The notes below the pieces were generated by a model, which was not told the origin of the DNA, made no database searches, and saw only the letters and a list, made by a program, of their open reading frames with translations. Positions 25,108 through 39,009 of a stretch of 64,000 nucleotides of DNA are shown one piece after another. The translations under genes were made by a program, and so were the position numbers. Location of the stretch: the NCBI GenBank assembly GCA_964035795.1, contig OZ038320.1:30380875-30444874 (forward strand). The letters run 5' to 3'. The stretch comes from Pterobdella sp. o SKG-2022 (taxonomy: Eukaryota; Annelida; Clitellata; Hirudinida; Piscicolidae). The first letter of the stretch is position 1. Each line of letters starts with the position of its first letter.

Positions 25108-28100
25108 GTTGGTGGTCTGATATATAAAATTTCACACAGTTTTTAGGGTTGACTACCATTCCTAGCAAATGTTTGTATATTGCATAGAGTTTTTTTGTAC
25201 TCATATCGCAATTAAATATTTTAAAAATGTGCAGTGGATAACTACTTTGCACTTTATAGCTTATAACGTATTAAACTAAAAAATTATCATTTCTTCATGT
25301 GTATATAATCAATTAATCTCAATATAAAACGAATGCTATTAGAATGGAATGACCACATCTTCATCTTTTAGAGTTTAAGAAATCAAAAGAAATAATAAAA
25401 TTTTTATTTGAGAAACAATTTTATTTTAATTATGAGCATTTTTAATAACTAATAATGTTTCCATTGTTTGTTGACAATCTTTAATTATAAGAGTTATGTA
25501 TCTCTGGGCCTTGTCTTCATAATAAGTCTTGATTTATCAATAGCCTTTCTACTATTACTGATTAGCATGCGTTTCTGAACAATGTTTGGATATTTTTAAA
25601 TTCAATTTATTTAGAGACTTTGCAAAAAATTATTTTTAATATGAGAAACTTTCTTCTAAATTGCTTCATAAATTGAGTTTGGAAGTTTAAATCAAATAAA
25701 ATGAAGAGAAAGAACAATAGTATAGAATGGAGCATGTATTTTAAATTCATGAATGACGTCATTCAATTTATCGTATATAATCTTTAATATTTAACAATGA
25801 AGGCATAAATCCAGCTTTAAATGGATAAATTTTTAAAATTCACATGTTTTTTTGTTGAATTTAAAGTCTCAAAAGCCCATTTCAACACGATGAGTTTCAG
25901 TGACACAGACAAACTAGGTCTACAATTTACTATCAGAGTAGAACTATTAATAGATTTAAAATAAATTCATTAAAGCTTTGGAAAGAATGCCTAGTTGAAA
26001 TTTTAAAAAAAGTTCAAGAAGACTCGGAAGTTAAATAATTAAAATTGTGTTTAGTATTATGAAAATATTACATAAAAGTGCAAGAGAATAATATTTTATG
26101 TTTTGTGAGAAGTGTGACAACTAATTGTTTATTCAGCAAAATTTTCTGACATTTCATCATTCAATGCTCTTCAAAAAGTGCAACAGTTTATTTCTATAAT
26201 TGGCGCACGTCCCAACAGATGCCCAACAAGTATGCAGGTCTCTTCAACCTCGGCAATACAGTACGTTTGTAGCCATAGAGTATATCAGCTTTTCAACCAA
26301 TCATGTTTAAAGTTATTTATATCATCATGTTATTTATATCATCATGCCTAAAGTTATTTATATCGTCAAGTAAAATTGATAAATTAATTTATATTTTGAT
26401 TAAGTAGAATAGCCTGACAGAATTTTATAAAAAGCAAGCATAAAGTATTTAAAAAGCACACTCCAAGAAGCTTTTTGTAAGAAAATCGTAGCTTCCCAAG
26501 CAAATCACATGATAACGTAAGCTTTTCTTACAAAAAGCTTGGAAACCAATAATTTATGGAAAAACTTTATACAATAAATATTGGGTTTTGTTGGAATAAT
26601 GTTTATTACTAGCATAGTTGATTTGTAATTAAATCCATACTGCCACAAACTAATGATATCTAACCTTTATTCCACCATTGTAGTGCTACATGAACAGTAT
26701 TTTACAATGTTTGGCTCATACATCACCTCTAAGAGAACTGTGGAGAGAAAACAAGCTTGTTAACAACAAAAAAACTCCTCTTTTTATGGGTCAAAACTAT
26801 AATTGTTTTTTCATGTATTTAAGGATTATCAATCGAGATTTGAGGAGTTTTTAAATGAATTCATTTCAAAAATAATTTCCATTAAGTTTAGCTTTATCAT
26901 GTAACCTTAGTTTTCAGTAACTGTATTGAAACAATCTTGAAACTTGGTGAGATCTATAGTTTATTAATAATCAATAATGCAATATTCTATTATTCGCTAG
27001 TTTTTTTATCAAAGGTAAAAATCTACTTAGCCTGTCATCAAAATATTTCTAATTCACGTTCAATATTAATAACTGTATCATGTCTACCTAAACTTCCTTG
27101 AATATTTCAATTTATCACTAGCGATAAAACGTTAAAAAGCTTTCTAATAGTTATTGTTTGTATGAAGATTGCTTTGAAGTTGTTTTTGAATCTTTATAAT
27201 AGAATCAAACTTAGCGAGAATACAAAGTTTTATTTCAAATACTTTTACTGTAATTTGCATTGTAAGCTCATACCAATTCAAAATCTTAATTCAGATTAAA
27301 CACCATTAACAAAACAACCGCAGCCTTCTGCGATCTGTTACAAGACATGAAGGAGAACGATATAATCAACCCCACAAAGTTTCTCAGACAAGTAAGGCAG
27401 TCAACCAACAGCTTTGAAGATTCACAGTGAGTTTCAATTGATTAAAATATAGATCTTGTTTAGATCTTTCATTGACAATATTGTTTGTTTTTAAGAATAT
27501 CAACTATGTCACTAAGTTTTAGTTATTTTCTATATTTAATGGTTCACTTTCACGAAAATTTCACCTTAATTATATAAAGTTTTTAATAAATTTTTTGAAA
27601 CAGCTAGTATACTATAGGTTTCGATAAGTTCAGCCTTATAAATTTTGGTTCCGTCTTGTTGATGAATGAACAATTACTAGTATATTCACAACTTTACCGT
27701 AGTGGCAGGTCAATCTTTAAACTCATAGTTTTTAACACATTCTTTAACAGGCACTAGTTTAATTTTGGTATCTTTCATTAGTTTTATCTTATTCAAATTT
27801 TAGCCCAAAATTTTTTTGAAATACTGATATGCTGTTTATTTCAAATGATAGATCATTGAATAGTTATCTAGTTACTTTGAGTTTCACCTCATCACAGAAG
27901 TTTACAGTTATAACTTTTTATTTAATTCTTGTTATGAAATTAATTGTAAGCAAACGCTTTGATGAGCAGCTTGTAAACGTGTGTATACTAGACACAGAAA
28001 CTTTGCATTGAGTTTTGTTTAGTACATATAAGTTTTTTTGAATCAAGTTGAATCATGAACTTTTCAATAGATCCATCGAGACGGCGAAACTAGCTGTAAT

Positions 28101-31100
28101 TTGAAGTACTCCTCATCATAAGACATTAGTTGAAAATCTTCATCATACATTAACCCAGCTTTAAAACTTATGAAAGCTTAATAGCCACTCTTTATTTAAA
28201 GATGAGACTTTTTAGCGCTTATAAAAGGGATTTTAAAGCCATAGTATCTTGTGTGGATTTTATACTAGAGTAAATAAATTCTCTAAAAAATAAACTTTTA
28301 TAAAGTAATATTATGTCACATAGCTTTCTTCTGATTTTTGTACTTAGTATAACGTCTGAGTGTAAAATAATCACATTTTGATAAAGCTTTTAATCCTTAA
28401 AAACTTATAACAAAATTCTGTCAAATTCGAAATCTTTTTTTTATTGAAAAAATAATCTTTATTAACGAAAGAATTTATTTGAACTACTTATTTGAATATA
28501 GATAATTCTATCTGCCAGATATGTCATAGGAAGTTGAGTTATTATGATATTGTGTGTTTTATCGATGACGAAAAATCATGTCAAAAGAATACTTGACAAC
28601 CTTAAGATTTTTTTTTGGTTCAGTATATGGAGAATATCGTCATGAAAAATGGTTTAAAAGGATCTAGTTTAAAGATTTAAGTTTTTTTTACTTTTAGTTT
28701 GAGTTTGATTTTCCAGTTACTATGGAGATTAAAATGTTAAGAGTTATGAAGATTTAAATCATGTTTTGAACTCTTATGACTATATTCATTGGAAGAAAAC
28801 ATTCCTTATTTGCAATTAAGTATGAGTAACAATGCGAAACTTATTAATAACAAAAATATTAATAAGAATAATAACAAAAATAATATGAATAATAATAGAA
28901 ATAACAAGAATAATAATACTAATAATAAATAATAAAAAATAAAAATGAAGCATTTTTATAAGATGGCATATATTCCAAAAGGGCTTTAAGCAATATAAAT
29001 TAATGCATGGAATTGAAAGTAATATACGCTCAAAAATTCAAGCAACGTTTAAAAATTCCAAACCAAACACTTTCATCAACCTAACAAAAAAAAGATTTGA
29101 GTAATTGTTATGCGAATAGCGTTATTTTATTAAAATAGAAAATTCAAAATACTGGTTTTGAAGTACCAAACACGTAGACAAAATAAACACACTGGTGTGT
29201 TAAATTTTACCAGTTTTCCTAGTTTTATTAGAATCGATAAGATAGAAAAAGATTTTAAATTCATGTACAACTCTGAACAACTAGTGGTTAGTAATACAAA
29301 CAAACAATGGCATACGCTACCTTTAAAGGAGTGGAGTTTAAGATAGCTAAGTAAAGGATTTTCGTTTTAGTTTATTTTGAAACACACGATGTATAAAATT
29401 CTGAGCATTTTTGAATAATAATAGAATTAATATTAGCACGATTTTGAAGTCATAGTGTTTTTAATGTTTTTAGGGGAAAAGTTTATAAAAATGATAGGAT
29501 TTTCTCACTAAAGTGAATATAAAAAATTGTCCACAAAAACTCATAAAGCTTTTTTTGTATATAAAACTTACATTCAAAAGTATTATTAATAATAACTAAT
29601 AATATTTTTTTAATCATAAAAACACGACAATATTTGAATTTTTTATTTTGACGAAGCTTTTCGATATATTCTATATCATCATCAGGTACCTAATGAGCAT
29701 TAGTTTCATGATTCACAATTTTGAAGTTGATTATTCACAATATTAATACTTCAATCAAATATACAAACATGTTTTTATACGTAACTTTATGTTATTTTGG
29801 CTTAAAAAGCTTCGTGAAGCTAAATACACTATTAAAATAGTGCAGTTCATGCTGAATAAATAAGGGATATTTATAAACTGTAATTGTACGAAGGGCATTT
29901 GAAACTAATTGAATTTTCTTGTTTAGTCTATTTATATACCAAACATTCTTTTTTTGAAATTCTCATACGTCATTGAATGCATTTCTTAATGGTTCTTTTG
30001 TATAATGAAATTCACTAATGGTTAAAACTACAATTGAACTTTAACATATAGTGATGTCACGATTAAAATATATTGTATAATATATGTCATTTGGATTTAA
30101 ATGACGTAAAAGCTTTATGACAAAGGGTTTGAGTAACTTTTTAAAAACATATTGTGATAAATACATTATAATTTAATTCTGCTCTAGTTATGGTTATGCA
30201 TTGGAATTTTGATTAAATTTATAATTATATTTGTATGAATATTTGATTATATGAAGCATGAATTTTTTAGAGACATCTCATCTTTATTGTTTGAGTTTTT
30301 CTGATTTTTATCTCTTATAATTAAGAAATTTCAGATAAATTTATTGCTTCATTAAACCAAGAATATTTATTAAAATGTACCAATAATATATGCATAACGC
30401 TTCAAGAATGCATAGTTAGATAAACTATGAATATATAAATAGATGCACCTAAAATACATAATTAGATAAACCACGACTATAAAAAAAAGTAATTAAATAG
30501 ATAAGATGTAGATGAATACGTAATGAGCATCTGATTAATATTCATAGGCAACAAGATGCTCAGGAGTTCCTAATGATTCTATTGGAAGGGCTGAGTAGAG
30601 ACTTGTCCAAGAAATCAAGTTGGTCTGATATGGAGTTTATTATTATTTTTTTTTTGATATTATTATTCTTATTGTTATTTATTCATTTTTTTTTATTTTC
30701 ATTATTTTTTAAACCATTATTATTATTGTTGTTGTTATTCCTTCATTATTTTTTTATTGTCATTGTTTTGTTGTTGTTGATAGTATAATACTAAACGTTG
30801 TTTATACTGGAGACTAGAAAAACACATAAATAAACCCGTTTTAGATCCATTACTAATTAAAAAATATAGAAAAAAGCTAAACACAATTTAAAAATAATTT
30901 TCGAAGACTATAATACTCTTTTCGATATTTACCCAAAAGTGAGACTAATATTTTTGTATATAATTACTGGATACACTAAATGCTTTTATCAAAACCTACA
31001 AAGCTTTTGGTTAACAGTGCAGTTTGTTTCGCTTTGGCTTGAGAATCCTTATGCATTTCTATGCTGTTATTTCGTCACTATTAATATTAATTTTCTCATT

Positions 31101-34100
31101 AATAATAATATTTCTAATAGCTTCAAAGAAGAGAGATTCGATAAGGTTATGCAACAAAGAAGACAAGAAGGCAGATTCTGCTTGGAAAAAATACCTGGCT
31201 TCTGAGAACACGCCCATTGTTGGTCTGTCTTCATAAAAATTTGCTAATTTTCTATTTATTAGTTCATGCATAAACAATTGCTTAGTTTCTATTTATATAT
31301 TGATGCATAAACATAACTCAACTACTTTATGAATAAACATTTAGCTAATAGTGACTAGCTTGTGAAAAAATAAATTAATCTCTAAATGAATTATTCTCGA
31401 CTTTTCAATTTGGAAACATGCATAACAAAACCAACAATATCATAAATAAAAAAAAATTATTTAAGCATCTCATTAATAAACATGATTTTAATAACCACCT
31501 AATCACTACGCATAGTGTAATAAATCATCTCATGAATATACATCCTCCAATTAACAACTTCATGAATAAACATGATTCAGACATTTTCATGGGCCAATTG
31601 AAAAGCACCTTAACTTGTTTAAGCTGTTCCACCATCTCGAACACCTTTGACCCTGTCATGGGCCTTTCATTGCCTGTGCCGGTGTAGTTCTTATCGTTTT
31701 TTTATCTATTGTTTTATTATTACTATTATTATTGTTTTTATTATTTATATTTTTTTACTAGTGTAATTTTTCTTTTCATAATTAATTTTCTTTTTGCCTT
31801 TTCTCATTATATATTATTATGGTATTATTTTTGTCATTGTTTTTTTATTATTGATATTATCATCATTTTATCGTATTTCGTATTTGAATCTTCTTATTTA
31901 TATTGTTTACTACAATTGATTTTTCAATAATGTTTAAAAATTAGCAATTATAAAAGTAACTCGTTAAATTTCCATGACGTATTTTTTTCATGAAATCCCC
32001 TTTTCCAGTAGTAGTATTTCAGAGTGGACAAATTCACAGACCCTCATCACCATTCACTAACATTCTACTCAAACATTCCCACATAACCAGACTGAAACCA
32101 GACTGACCACTTTCAAGAAATGCCTCGAGTTATATTTCCAAAAAGAAGTGCTTGACGGAGAAGACAAAACGGTTTGGAAAAAGTATTTCTATTATAAGTG
32201 TTAAATATCTGAAAAACGTCTTATTGAATATATAATATAATACTAATAACTATTGGAAAATCTTTTATTAAATAATAAATACGGTTATAACACTTCCAAA
32301 TTGAGTAGTGCTCTGTAAAACACATCAAGGGTGCACACAGAACCCAATTAGCAACGAACTGAGGATTGGCTAACTATTATATTTCTACGTAAATATTAAA
32401 AAAACTGAATTTTTACTTAACAAAGAAGTATATACGATGATATGAACACCTACATACATGTATTCTAAGGTTTAAAGCTCATAATTTTGTCTTCAAAGGT
32501 GTGTCAGAACTGTCAGAAAAAGTGCAATGCAGAGAAAACAATTTCAATACAAAAATTTCCCAAAGTATTCATTATCCGTCAGTCTTTTCATAATAATAAT
32601 GATAATAATACAACAAAAACTAATAACTATAATAATAATAATAAAAAGAATAATAGTAATACTAGCACTACTACTAATAACAATAATAATAATAATGAAA
32701 ATTATATTATACCAAAACAAGATTAAGAATCTGGTTATAGTGGCGTGCACTTCAAAAGTTTGAATTAAAAATAATATAAGAAATAAAGGAAGATTCAAAA
32801 GATTTGAAAATAAAAAAAAATGGCAATTATAAAAATAAAAAATGGATAATACTCACCAAATAAATTAAAATTGAACGGAATATATACTTTAAGCAAAAAA
32901 AGTGCATTTTAATGAAATCTAAAAAAATGAATTTAAAAAATCATATTTGTTAGGTAAATTTGATAGGTTATACTCTTCTAACAAGTTCAAATTAATTACG
33001 TTGTATCCTTTAAAACCACTGATACTCGCCTACAACGCAACAAACTCACCGACCTGTGTTCTTGAGCGTTTTTATTTTCACATTTTGATCTTCATTCTAT
33101 TTTAATTTATGCACTTATTTATTTCCAAAAAATGAACTTTAATGTGAATTATTTTTTTTAGAGCAAATCTATAACTCTTAATAAGTTTCTCTTAAACGTT
33201 AATCATATGTAAAAAGATATGAATTTGAAAATAATTATATCAGTACAAAAAAAAATGAATGAAATTTATTGAATAGGAATGGAATAGACAAAAAGAATAA
33301 GTGGAAGCAACATAAAAATTGATAAGAATAAAATAAAATATATCAAAATGTATAAAATACTGATATAAAAAAACTTATTAGTGGGAAAATACTCATAAAT
33401 ATGTTAGAGAGAACAATTAAGAAAAAACAATAAAATACAGTAATGTTAGCAAAACAATTAAAAATTAAAAAACCATAAAGAAATAATTAAAAAAAATCAA
33501 AGCATTCAAAAATCACCAAAAAAACAACATAAACAAGCTAAAAATACCAACTAATAGACTTGAAGAGGTTCTCATACGACTTAAGACGCAAGGTGGGAAC
33601 CATGGTAGAGTTCCCATTGAAGGGCATGTGTCTCGACAGCTTCTCTCAACATCGTGGTTATTATTATCTTTATTATTTATATTATCCATATTATAAGTGG
33701 TAGTAGTAGTAGTAGTAGTAGTTTTACGTTGTCAACCAGCTTTGGTTTTGGGGCATAGTTAACAGCATAATATTAAAACCAATTTGATGGGCAAGTGCAA
33801 GCTTGAAAAAAAAAATGGCCACCACAACATCCAGACCTCTCTGATTCCAAAAAATGCCCATCTTATTTAGGCATCCTTAAATGAGTTGTTTTAAAAACAA
33901 TATATGCTGGACGTGAACAAGTACTCTTTGAAGAAGAAAAGTATCCTTTTCGCGTCAAAGATGGTTTAAAAAGCATTAGTAGTCAAAGTAAAAAAGATTT
34001 CAATTATTATTGCTTCCAATTTCTTGTATTATTGTTAATTAGGCTTGTTATCGTCCCTCTTAGCTTCATTTTCCTTATTTACAAAATAATTTTTGAGTGA

Positions 34101-34814
34101 TTATAAGCTGTAATAAAAGTTATATTTGTCAAATTTCTTTCTAATTCCTTGAGTAAATACACTTTTCTAAATCCTCAAACATTAAAGTTATGTTTTACAT
34201 TTTCAAAAAATGTTCTTTTAAAAGCTGTAATGAAACTTTTATTGAAGCTTTGTAATAAACTTTCGAGAATTTTTTATCTCATTTTCATTACTTTATTCGT
34301 AGACTAACACATTGGTTCTATTTTTATCCCCGTTTTCATTACTACCACCATTCTCATCCTTTTCAACACCATCATTATCATCCTCATTATCACCATTCTG
34401 TTTCTTTTTGCCATCATCACCACCCTCACAACCACCATCATCATCCTCTTTTACGTCACCACCATCCTCATCACCACAACCATCATTATCATCATTATTA
34501 TCACCACAATTATTGCCAGCACTACCACCATCCTCTCCACACCACCACCATCTTCTTCCACACCACCACCATCTTCCTCTCCACCACCACCATCTTCCTT
34601 CCCACCACAGCCACCTTATCATCATCATTATCATCATCATCATTCTCCTCTACACCACCATTACCATCATCACCATCACCACCATCATCTCAAATACACA
34701 GGCGACTTTTATTACGACTTGTACGCAGTGGTGAGTCATTATGGCACGCCAAATGAGGGACATTATACAGCATCAGTCAAAGTGGATGACAAGTGGATCA
34801 GTTTTGATGATGAC
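24664..34814 (+). CDS. USP2/USP21-like ubiquitin carboxyl-terminal hydrolase (3' end not found)
   Basis: Exons found: 24664-25107 (proposed disordered N-terminus), 26219-26260, 26684 to about 26758, 27295-27426, 30548-30618, 31121-31222, 31581-31681, 32091-32171, 32499-32577, 33558-33656 and 34702 to about 34814. Catalytic cysteine box: GLFNLGNT | CYMNSILQCL, with the Cys as first codon after an intron. QQDAQEFL, GQLKSTLTCLSC and VCQNC (zinc ribbon Cys pairs), KEVLDGEDKT, FPKVFII | HLKRF and the histidine box NEGHYTASVK follow in USP2 order. Phases agree except between 26758 and 27295, where the donor is unresolved or an exon is missing. The final block (AYLLFY in USP2) was not located. Known family role: cleaves ubiquitin from proteins. 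The N-terminal exon, with no family similarity but matching phase, is less sure than the rest. Confidence 0.85.
26475..26556. mobile_element. Short hairpin element in a USP intron
   Basis: CCAAGAAGCTTTTTGTAAGA is mirrored by TCTTACAAAAAGCTTGG with about 45 bases between. It shares AAGCTTTT with the other hairpin elements in the window, so it may be a decayed relative. Confidence 0.5.
33693..33722. repeat. (GTA)n microsatellite
   Basis: About eight GTA units in the intron after the HLKRF exon of the USP-like gene. Confidence 0.75.
34330..34690 (+). repeat. (CAYCAC)n pyrimidine-rich array before a USP exon
   Basis: About 350 bases of imperfect CATCAC/CACCAT/TCATTA repeats, nearly free of G on the plus strand, ending 12-20 bases before the acceptor CACAG at 34701 of the exon with the catalytic histidine. 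The open frames across it (Ser/Pro and Trp/Gly/Asp-rich) are repeat artefacts. Confidence 0.8.
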
Positions 34815-35492
34815 GTGTATGTCGTTTCCTATTGGTTTGATATAATTGGGTTATCTTTGGTTGAATTTTATTGGTTTAGTAATATGGGTCATAGCGTACG
34901 GTGTTTCTATTGGGTCATATTTTTTTTGTTCTAATAATAATGCATATTTATAAAGTGTCAAAAAAAGCAACTGAGGCACATTTGAGTTATAAAAAAAATT
35001 AAGTTAAAAAAGACATTAAAAAAAATAAAGAAATAAAAAAATTGAGAAAAACTAAAATATACAAATTTTTTTAAATTTCGTAAAATAAAATAAATTAAAA
35101 TATAATTATAAAGACGTAAAAAACTGGGTTGAACGTCTGCACACAGAAGGTGTGAATGAAGTTCGCTTAGAACATATTCTCGAGCAGTTTTGCTATACTT
35201 GCATAACTAATATTGGAACCGTAAACAGTGAGCAAATTGGCTTGTTATGTTGCGACTGTTTTGAAAGAAATCTATGGTTGGTTTGAAGCTGTATCAAACA
35301 GTATATTACTTGCATTTAACGTCAGTATGGATTTCAAAATTTAGTTTTAATAATATTTATTTTACATCAAAAATACAAAGATTTTCTTATAATGATGCAA
35401 TTATTGAAATTAATTTTTAAAAATGACTCAATTAATGGACCGGCTTTTTAGTTCAAGAATGAAATGGTAAAATATAACGTAACAATAATTTT

Positions 35493-35603
35493 CACGAGCC
35501 ATAATATAAAAAGGAGCTATATGAACACTAATGGTTTTTTACTTGAAAATTTCATATTGATAAAGGAAAGCTTCTTTTTTTAATAAAAACTATTAGTGTT
35601 AAG
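35493..35603. mobile_element. Hairpin (MITE-like) element, family A, third copy (reversed)
   Basis: CACGAGCCATAAT (the reverse of the flank seen after the 15085 copy) precedes GAACACTAATGGTTTTTTA, mirrored by ATAAAAACTATTAGTGTTAA. Orientation is therefore opposite to the other two copies. Confidence 0.65.
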
Positions 35604-36480
35604 AAATACCCTCATAATTTATAGTTAAAACTGCACGGTTACCACCCATTTGAACACCCCACCAGGGTGCAAACCAGCTTACCCCCCCAGACAGACGAAC
35701 ACACCTATATACTTTTCTACCTTTTAAAGTATTCCTCCAACACAAATAAATGAGTTTTTTTTTGGTGTTTTCTTTTTGTCATTAATGCTTTGTGGTGAAT
35801 GGTTTTGTGCGGAAAGTATTTTTTGAAATTTTTTAATAAAAAATTTGATTTGATTGGAATAAATTATTTGTATAATAGGACAATGCTTTACAGAAGACTA
35901 ATATCTTTCAGGAAAATTATTACTCAAAATATTTTCGATGATTGCTCATATTAAAAAAAGCTTTATTAACGATAAAAATTAAAAAGTGGAAAATTTTTCT
36001 TTATCGTTTTTCACAAAAACTCAAAAGATCAAAGATGAAAACAGTGTTTTACATTGAGATAGTTCTTAGAAGCAAGAGATTGGACACATGTTCTGATGTT
36101 GTTTGCATTGAACTCAACTTGTGACGTTTCTGCAAACAGAATATTAAGAAGCGAAAAAGTCCGGATACCAAAGTATTAGTCTAAAAGTAAGAGGAATAAG
36201 AGTGGAATATCAAAAGGTTGTCAATAGTAGAAGTTTTAATGGTGGGGGATCTGATGATGTTGCTACCTATGTTGTTTCTGCGCTGTACGGATCGAAATTT
36301 GTATTAGTTTACTAGGGTTTTTCAATTTGTGTGATTAAGTTTTCTCAAACGCATGAATAAAAACATTGATAAAAAGTAAAAATCACACGTGTAAATTTTA
36401 AAAATTAATAAAAAAAATATAACCTCAAAAAGAAGTTATACGTGTGTATTGAATGAGAAAAATTTTTAGTAGAATGTAAC

Positions 36481-36549
36481 CATGTCGATTTCACTGGACT
36501 TACTGTAGTACAAGTATCTTTCGCCTTGATTCTCATCATGATAAAAGAT
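36481..36549 (-). CDS. Candidate internal exon, unknown protein
   Basis: Minus strand: TTTTTTTGATTTTGCAG is a good acceptor, followed by exactly 23 codons (IFYHDENQGERYLYYSKSSE, then IDM) and ATG|GTTACA as donor, in phase 0 at both ends. Composition is clearly more protein-like than the surroundings. A second, weaker stretch upstream on the same strand (about 36783-36640: KGIRLRHVVEGQNKTHEGYL) could be the preceding exon. I do not recognise the family. Confidence 0.4.
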
Positions 36550-38162
36550 CTGCAAAATCAAAAAAACCTCGAATAGAAATAATTTTTATCTAAAATAACA
36601 AATATTCATTGATAAACAAAAAAAAAATTAGATGAAGGTATAAAAGCAAGTTCAGACAGATCTCTCTTCAAATAACCCTCATGAGTTTTGTTCTGCCCCT
36701 CAACTACATGCCGCAGCCGAATCCCTTTGTTCACTTGACACATGAGACAAGTTAGCTTTCTACCTTTGTGTGGGTGTGTGTTTGTTTTTTTGGGTACGTG
36801 TACGTGTAATTTTGATAGTTGCACTTTTAGAATCTTGTTTTTGGTGAAGTTGACAGATTTCACGAAAATTGTTTTCAAAACATTATCATTAAAAATTCAA
36901 AACTTTGGTTTGTAAAAAGTAATAGTTCTTCAAACCGTATTGATTTGAATGGAAAATTAAAACATAGCTTTTTTACATCAAAAAATGAAATTTCTTCTCC
37001 CGCTAAGTGTTTCCAATATATTATCTAAGAAATTTATCTATGAAAGTTTCAACAAAATGCCACGGAGTCTTTATAAACATTTGTAATTAAAAGATCTATC
37101 AATTTTTTTTTTGAGCCAGTCAAAAAACAAAATTTCAATTTGTCAATAAAAAATTCTAAACAAGTTTGAAAATAAAAAACAATCCTAAAGAATAAAAAAA
37201 AATAAACAAATGGATGAATAAAAAATTGTTTAAAAGTAGCAAATTTTAAAATTTTATTCTGCAAATCAATAATTTAAGTTTAAAAAAAATTAATGAAAAA
37301 TAAATCTTTATCCATAAAACCCGTTGTAGTATATGGCCAGATCCAAGTACCAGCATGAAGTTATGAATGTAATATACAGTTAATTATGATGAGGAAAAAA
37401 AGTCTTTGTGAGATCTCAAAGTTTGCCTTAATTTAGAAAGACTGCGGAATAAAAAGTTCCGTGAATAAAACAGCCTTGCACACTTCTCATCATTAATGGC
37501 TTCGTGTATGTTAAAAACCTTTTGTTCCAGTATTCTTTTGAAATTCATTTCATTTGATTATTTGTAGTTAAAAATTCGTTTGGTTTTACACACCTTATCA
37601 GTTTCACTAACAAATAATTGCCTTACTGAATCCAGTGATAAATGTCTTTGTAATGAATATAACTTCTGTTTTGTGTTAATTAACTTAAACATTTTTGTTG
37701 AAGTGGTTGAAACTCCAAGAATTTTTTTCCAATTTTTTGGGAGACAAGGAGTAGTGCCCTGTGAAACATACTTGTCGAGCTAACAAAACTTCGAGATGAC
37801 TGATGCTCGACTTAGGAAAGTCTACGAAGCACAATATCGAGTCAAAAAAAACGTTACTTTGTGAAAAATAATAATTTCATTAAAAATTGATATCAACCTA
37901 TATTCGAAAACTCATCCATCTGTAAAAAAGTATACATATAATTATTATATAATCCAATTTAATATACATACTTTAAGCCTCATTATCACCTATATAATCA
38001 ACATCTTTGAAACACCAATTTGACCGATACATCACCCAGGCTAACCATGAAATGGTAATCACATGTCATAACTCTTTTTAATAAACTCGATTTAGTTAAC
38101 TTATTAGTTATATACTTTTTAATTCGTTTATTTGATTATAATTTTTTTAATGGTTTTTAACG

Positions 38163-38235
38163 GTGTCGGATGGTCTAATGGAGAGCGCGTTTAGTTGGTT
38201 CCCGAAAGGTTGAGGGTTCGAGTCTTAGTGCTTCA
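38163..38235 (+). other. Degenerate tRNA-like sequence (possible SINE head)
   Basis: TGGTCTAATGGAGAGC fits an A-box/D-arm and GGTTCGAGTC a B-box at the usual spacing, but the acceptor-stem ends do not pair. Not a functional tRNA gene; probably a retroposon remnant. Confidence 0.4.
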
Positions 38236-38890
38236 TTTAAAAGACCATTTTGGTAGTTTTAGTTTTATGCGTATAAGATCTTACTTTTTTCCATTGTGTA
38301 TACAACTTTATTAATTAAATTTGAGTTGTTTTGTTTCTTCAAGCCTCATGGCCTTTTAAGGTGTGGCCTTGAAATTACAAGAAGTGTTAAGATCTGTGAG
38401 GTTGTAACACCATCGTACTGAAACACGAAAACATTGTTAATATTTTTTTCAATTGCTATAGTGAAGCTTTTCGTTTTGATTTATTATTAAAAAATTTTTT
38501 TTTCTCAACAAAAAAGTAACAAAACGATAAATCTTCAAAAACTCATTGAATATATGATTATATTAAATCTTTAATAAACAAATTCATAAAAAATATATTG
38601 TATGCACAAAACAAAAAAAATTCCATTATAGCTATTTTGAAATTATCAAAAGCATAAGATGCGCTAATGATGGCTGGTGCTAAGAAAATTTGTATGTTTC
38701 TGAAGGTTTATGGCCTTAAAACACAAATTATGCTATTTTTAGAATTCTTTAGAGATTTAATTAACTAATTAAACAACAGTTACTGAAATGTTTTTTTGAG
38801 CACACCTCGCTAAAATTTCACAAAAAAAAACTTTAGAAGATTGTTTTAATTTCCAAAACTTTTTCATTTTAAATTAAACGCCAAAAGAAT

Positions 38891-39009
38891 TTATTTAGCA
38901 CCTCTCAATTTGATGTCTTTTTTTCTTCTAGCCTCTACATTCTTCAAGTCCACAACGTTCAAAGCTTCAATACGAAATAAATTTTGAGAAGAAAAAAGCA
39001 CTTTTGTTA
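38891..39009 (-). CDS. Candidate C-terminal exon, unknown protein
   Basis: Minus strand: TTACCATTTCTATTTGTAG is a strong acceptor; the frame then reads TKVLFSSQNLFRIEALNVVD, LKNVEARRKKDIKLRGAK and stops with TAA at 38893-38891. The end is basic. No upstream exon was found, and a repeat-free AT-rich frame of this length can occur by chance. Confidence 0.3.

Noticed and set aside
29158..29346. 62-codon frame in a USP intron
   Set aside because: AT-rich, no family resemblance, no matching splice phase.
34293..34734. Ser/Pro-rich plus frame and Trp/Gly/Asp-rich minus frame
   Set aside because: Products of the CAYCAC array; the real exon starts at 34702.
35108..35286. Open plus-strand stretch WVERLHTEGVNEVRLEHILE with CYTC and CCDC pairs
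   Set aside because: Protein-like, but no ATG, and its acceptor phase does not fit the USP exon before it; it does not match the missing USP C-terminus. Could be a transposon remnant.
37374..37560. Minus-strand frame with FKRILEQKVFNIHEAINDEK
   Set aside because: About 50 codons, plausible composition but no convincing donor or partner exon; left out as chance until transcripts are seen.
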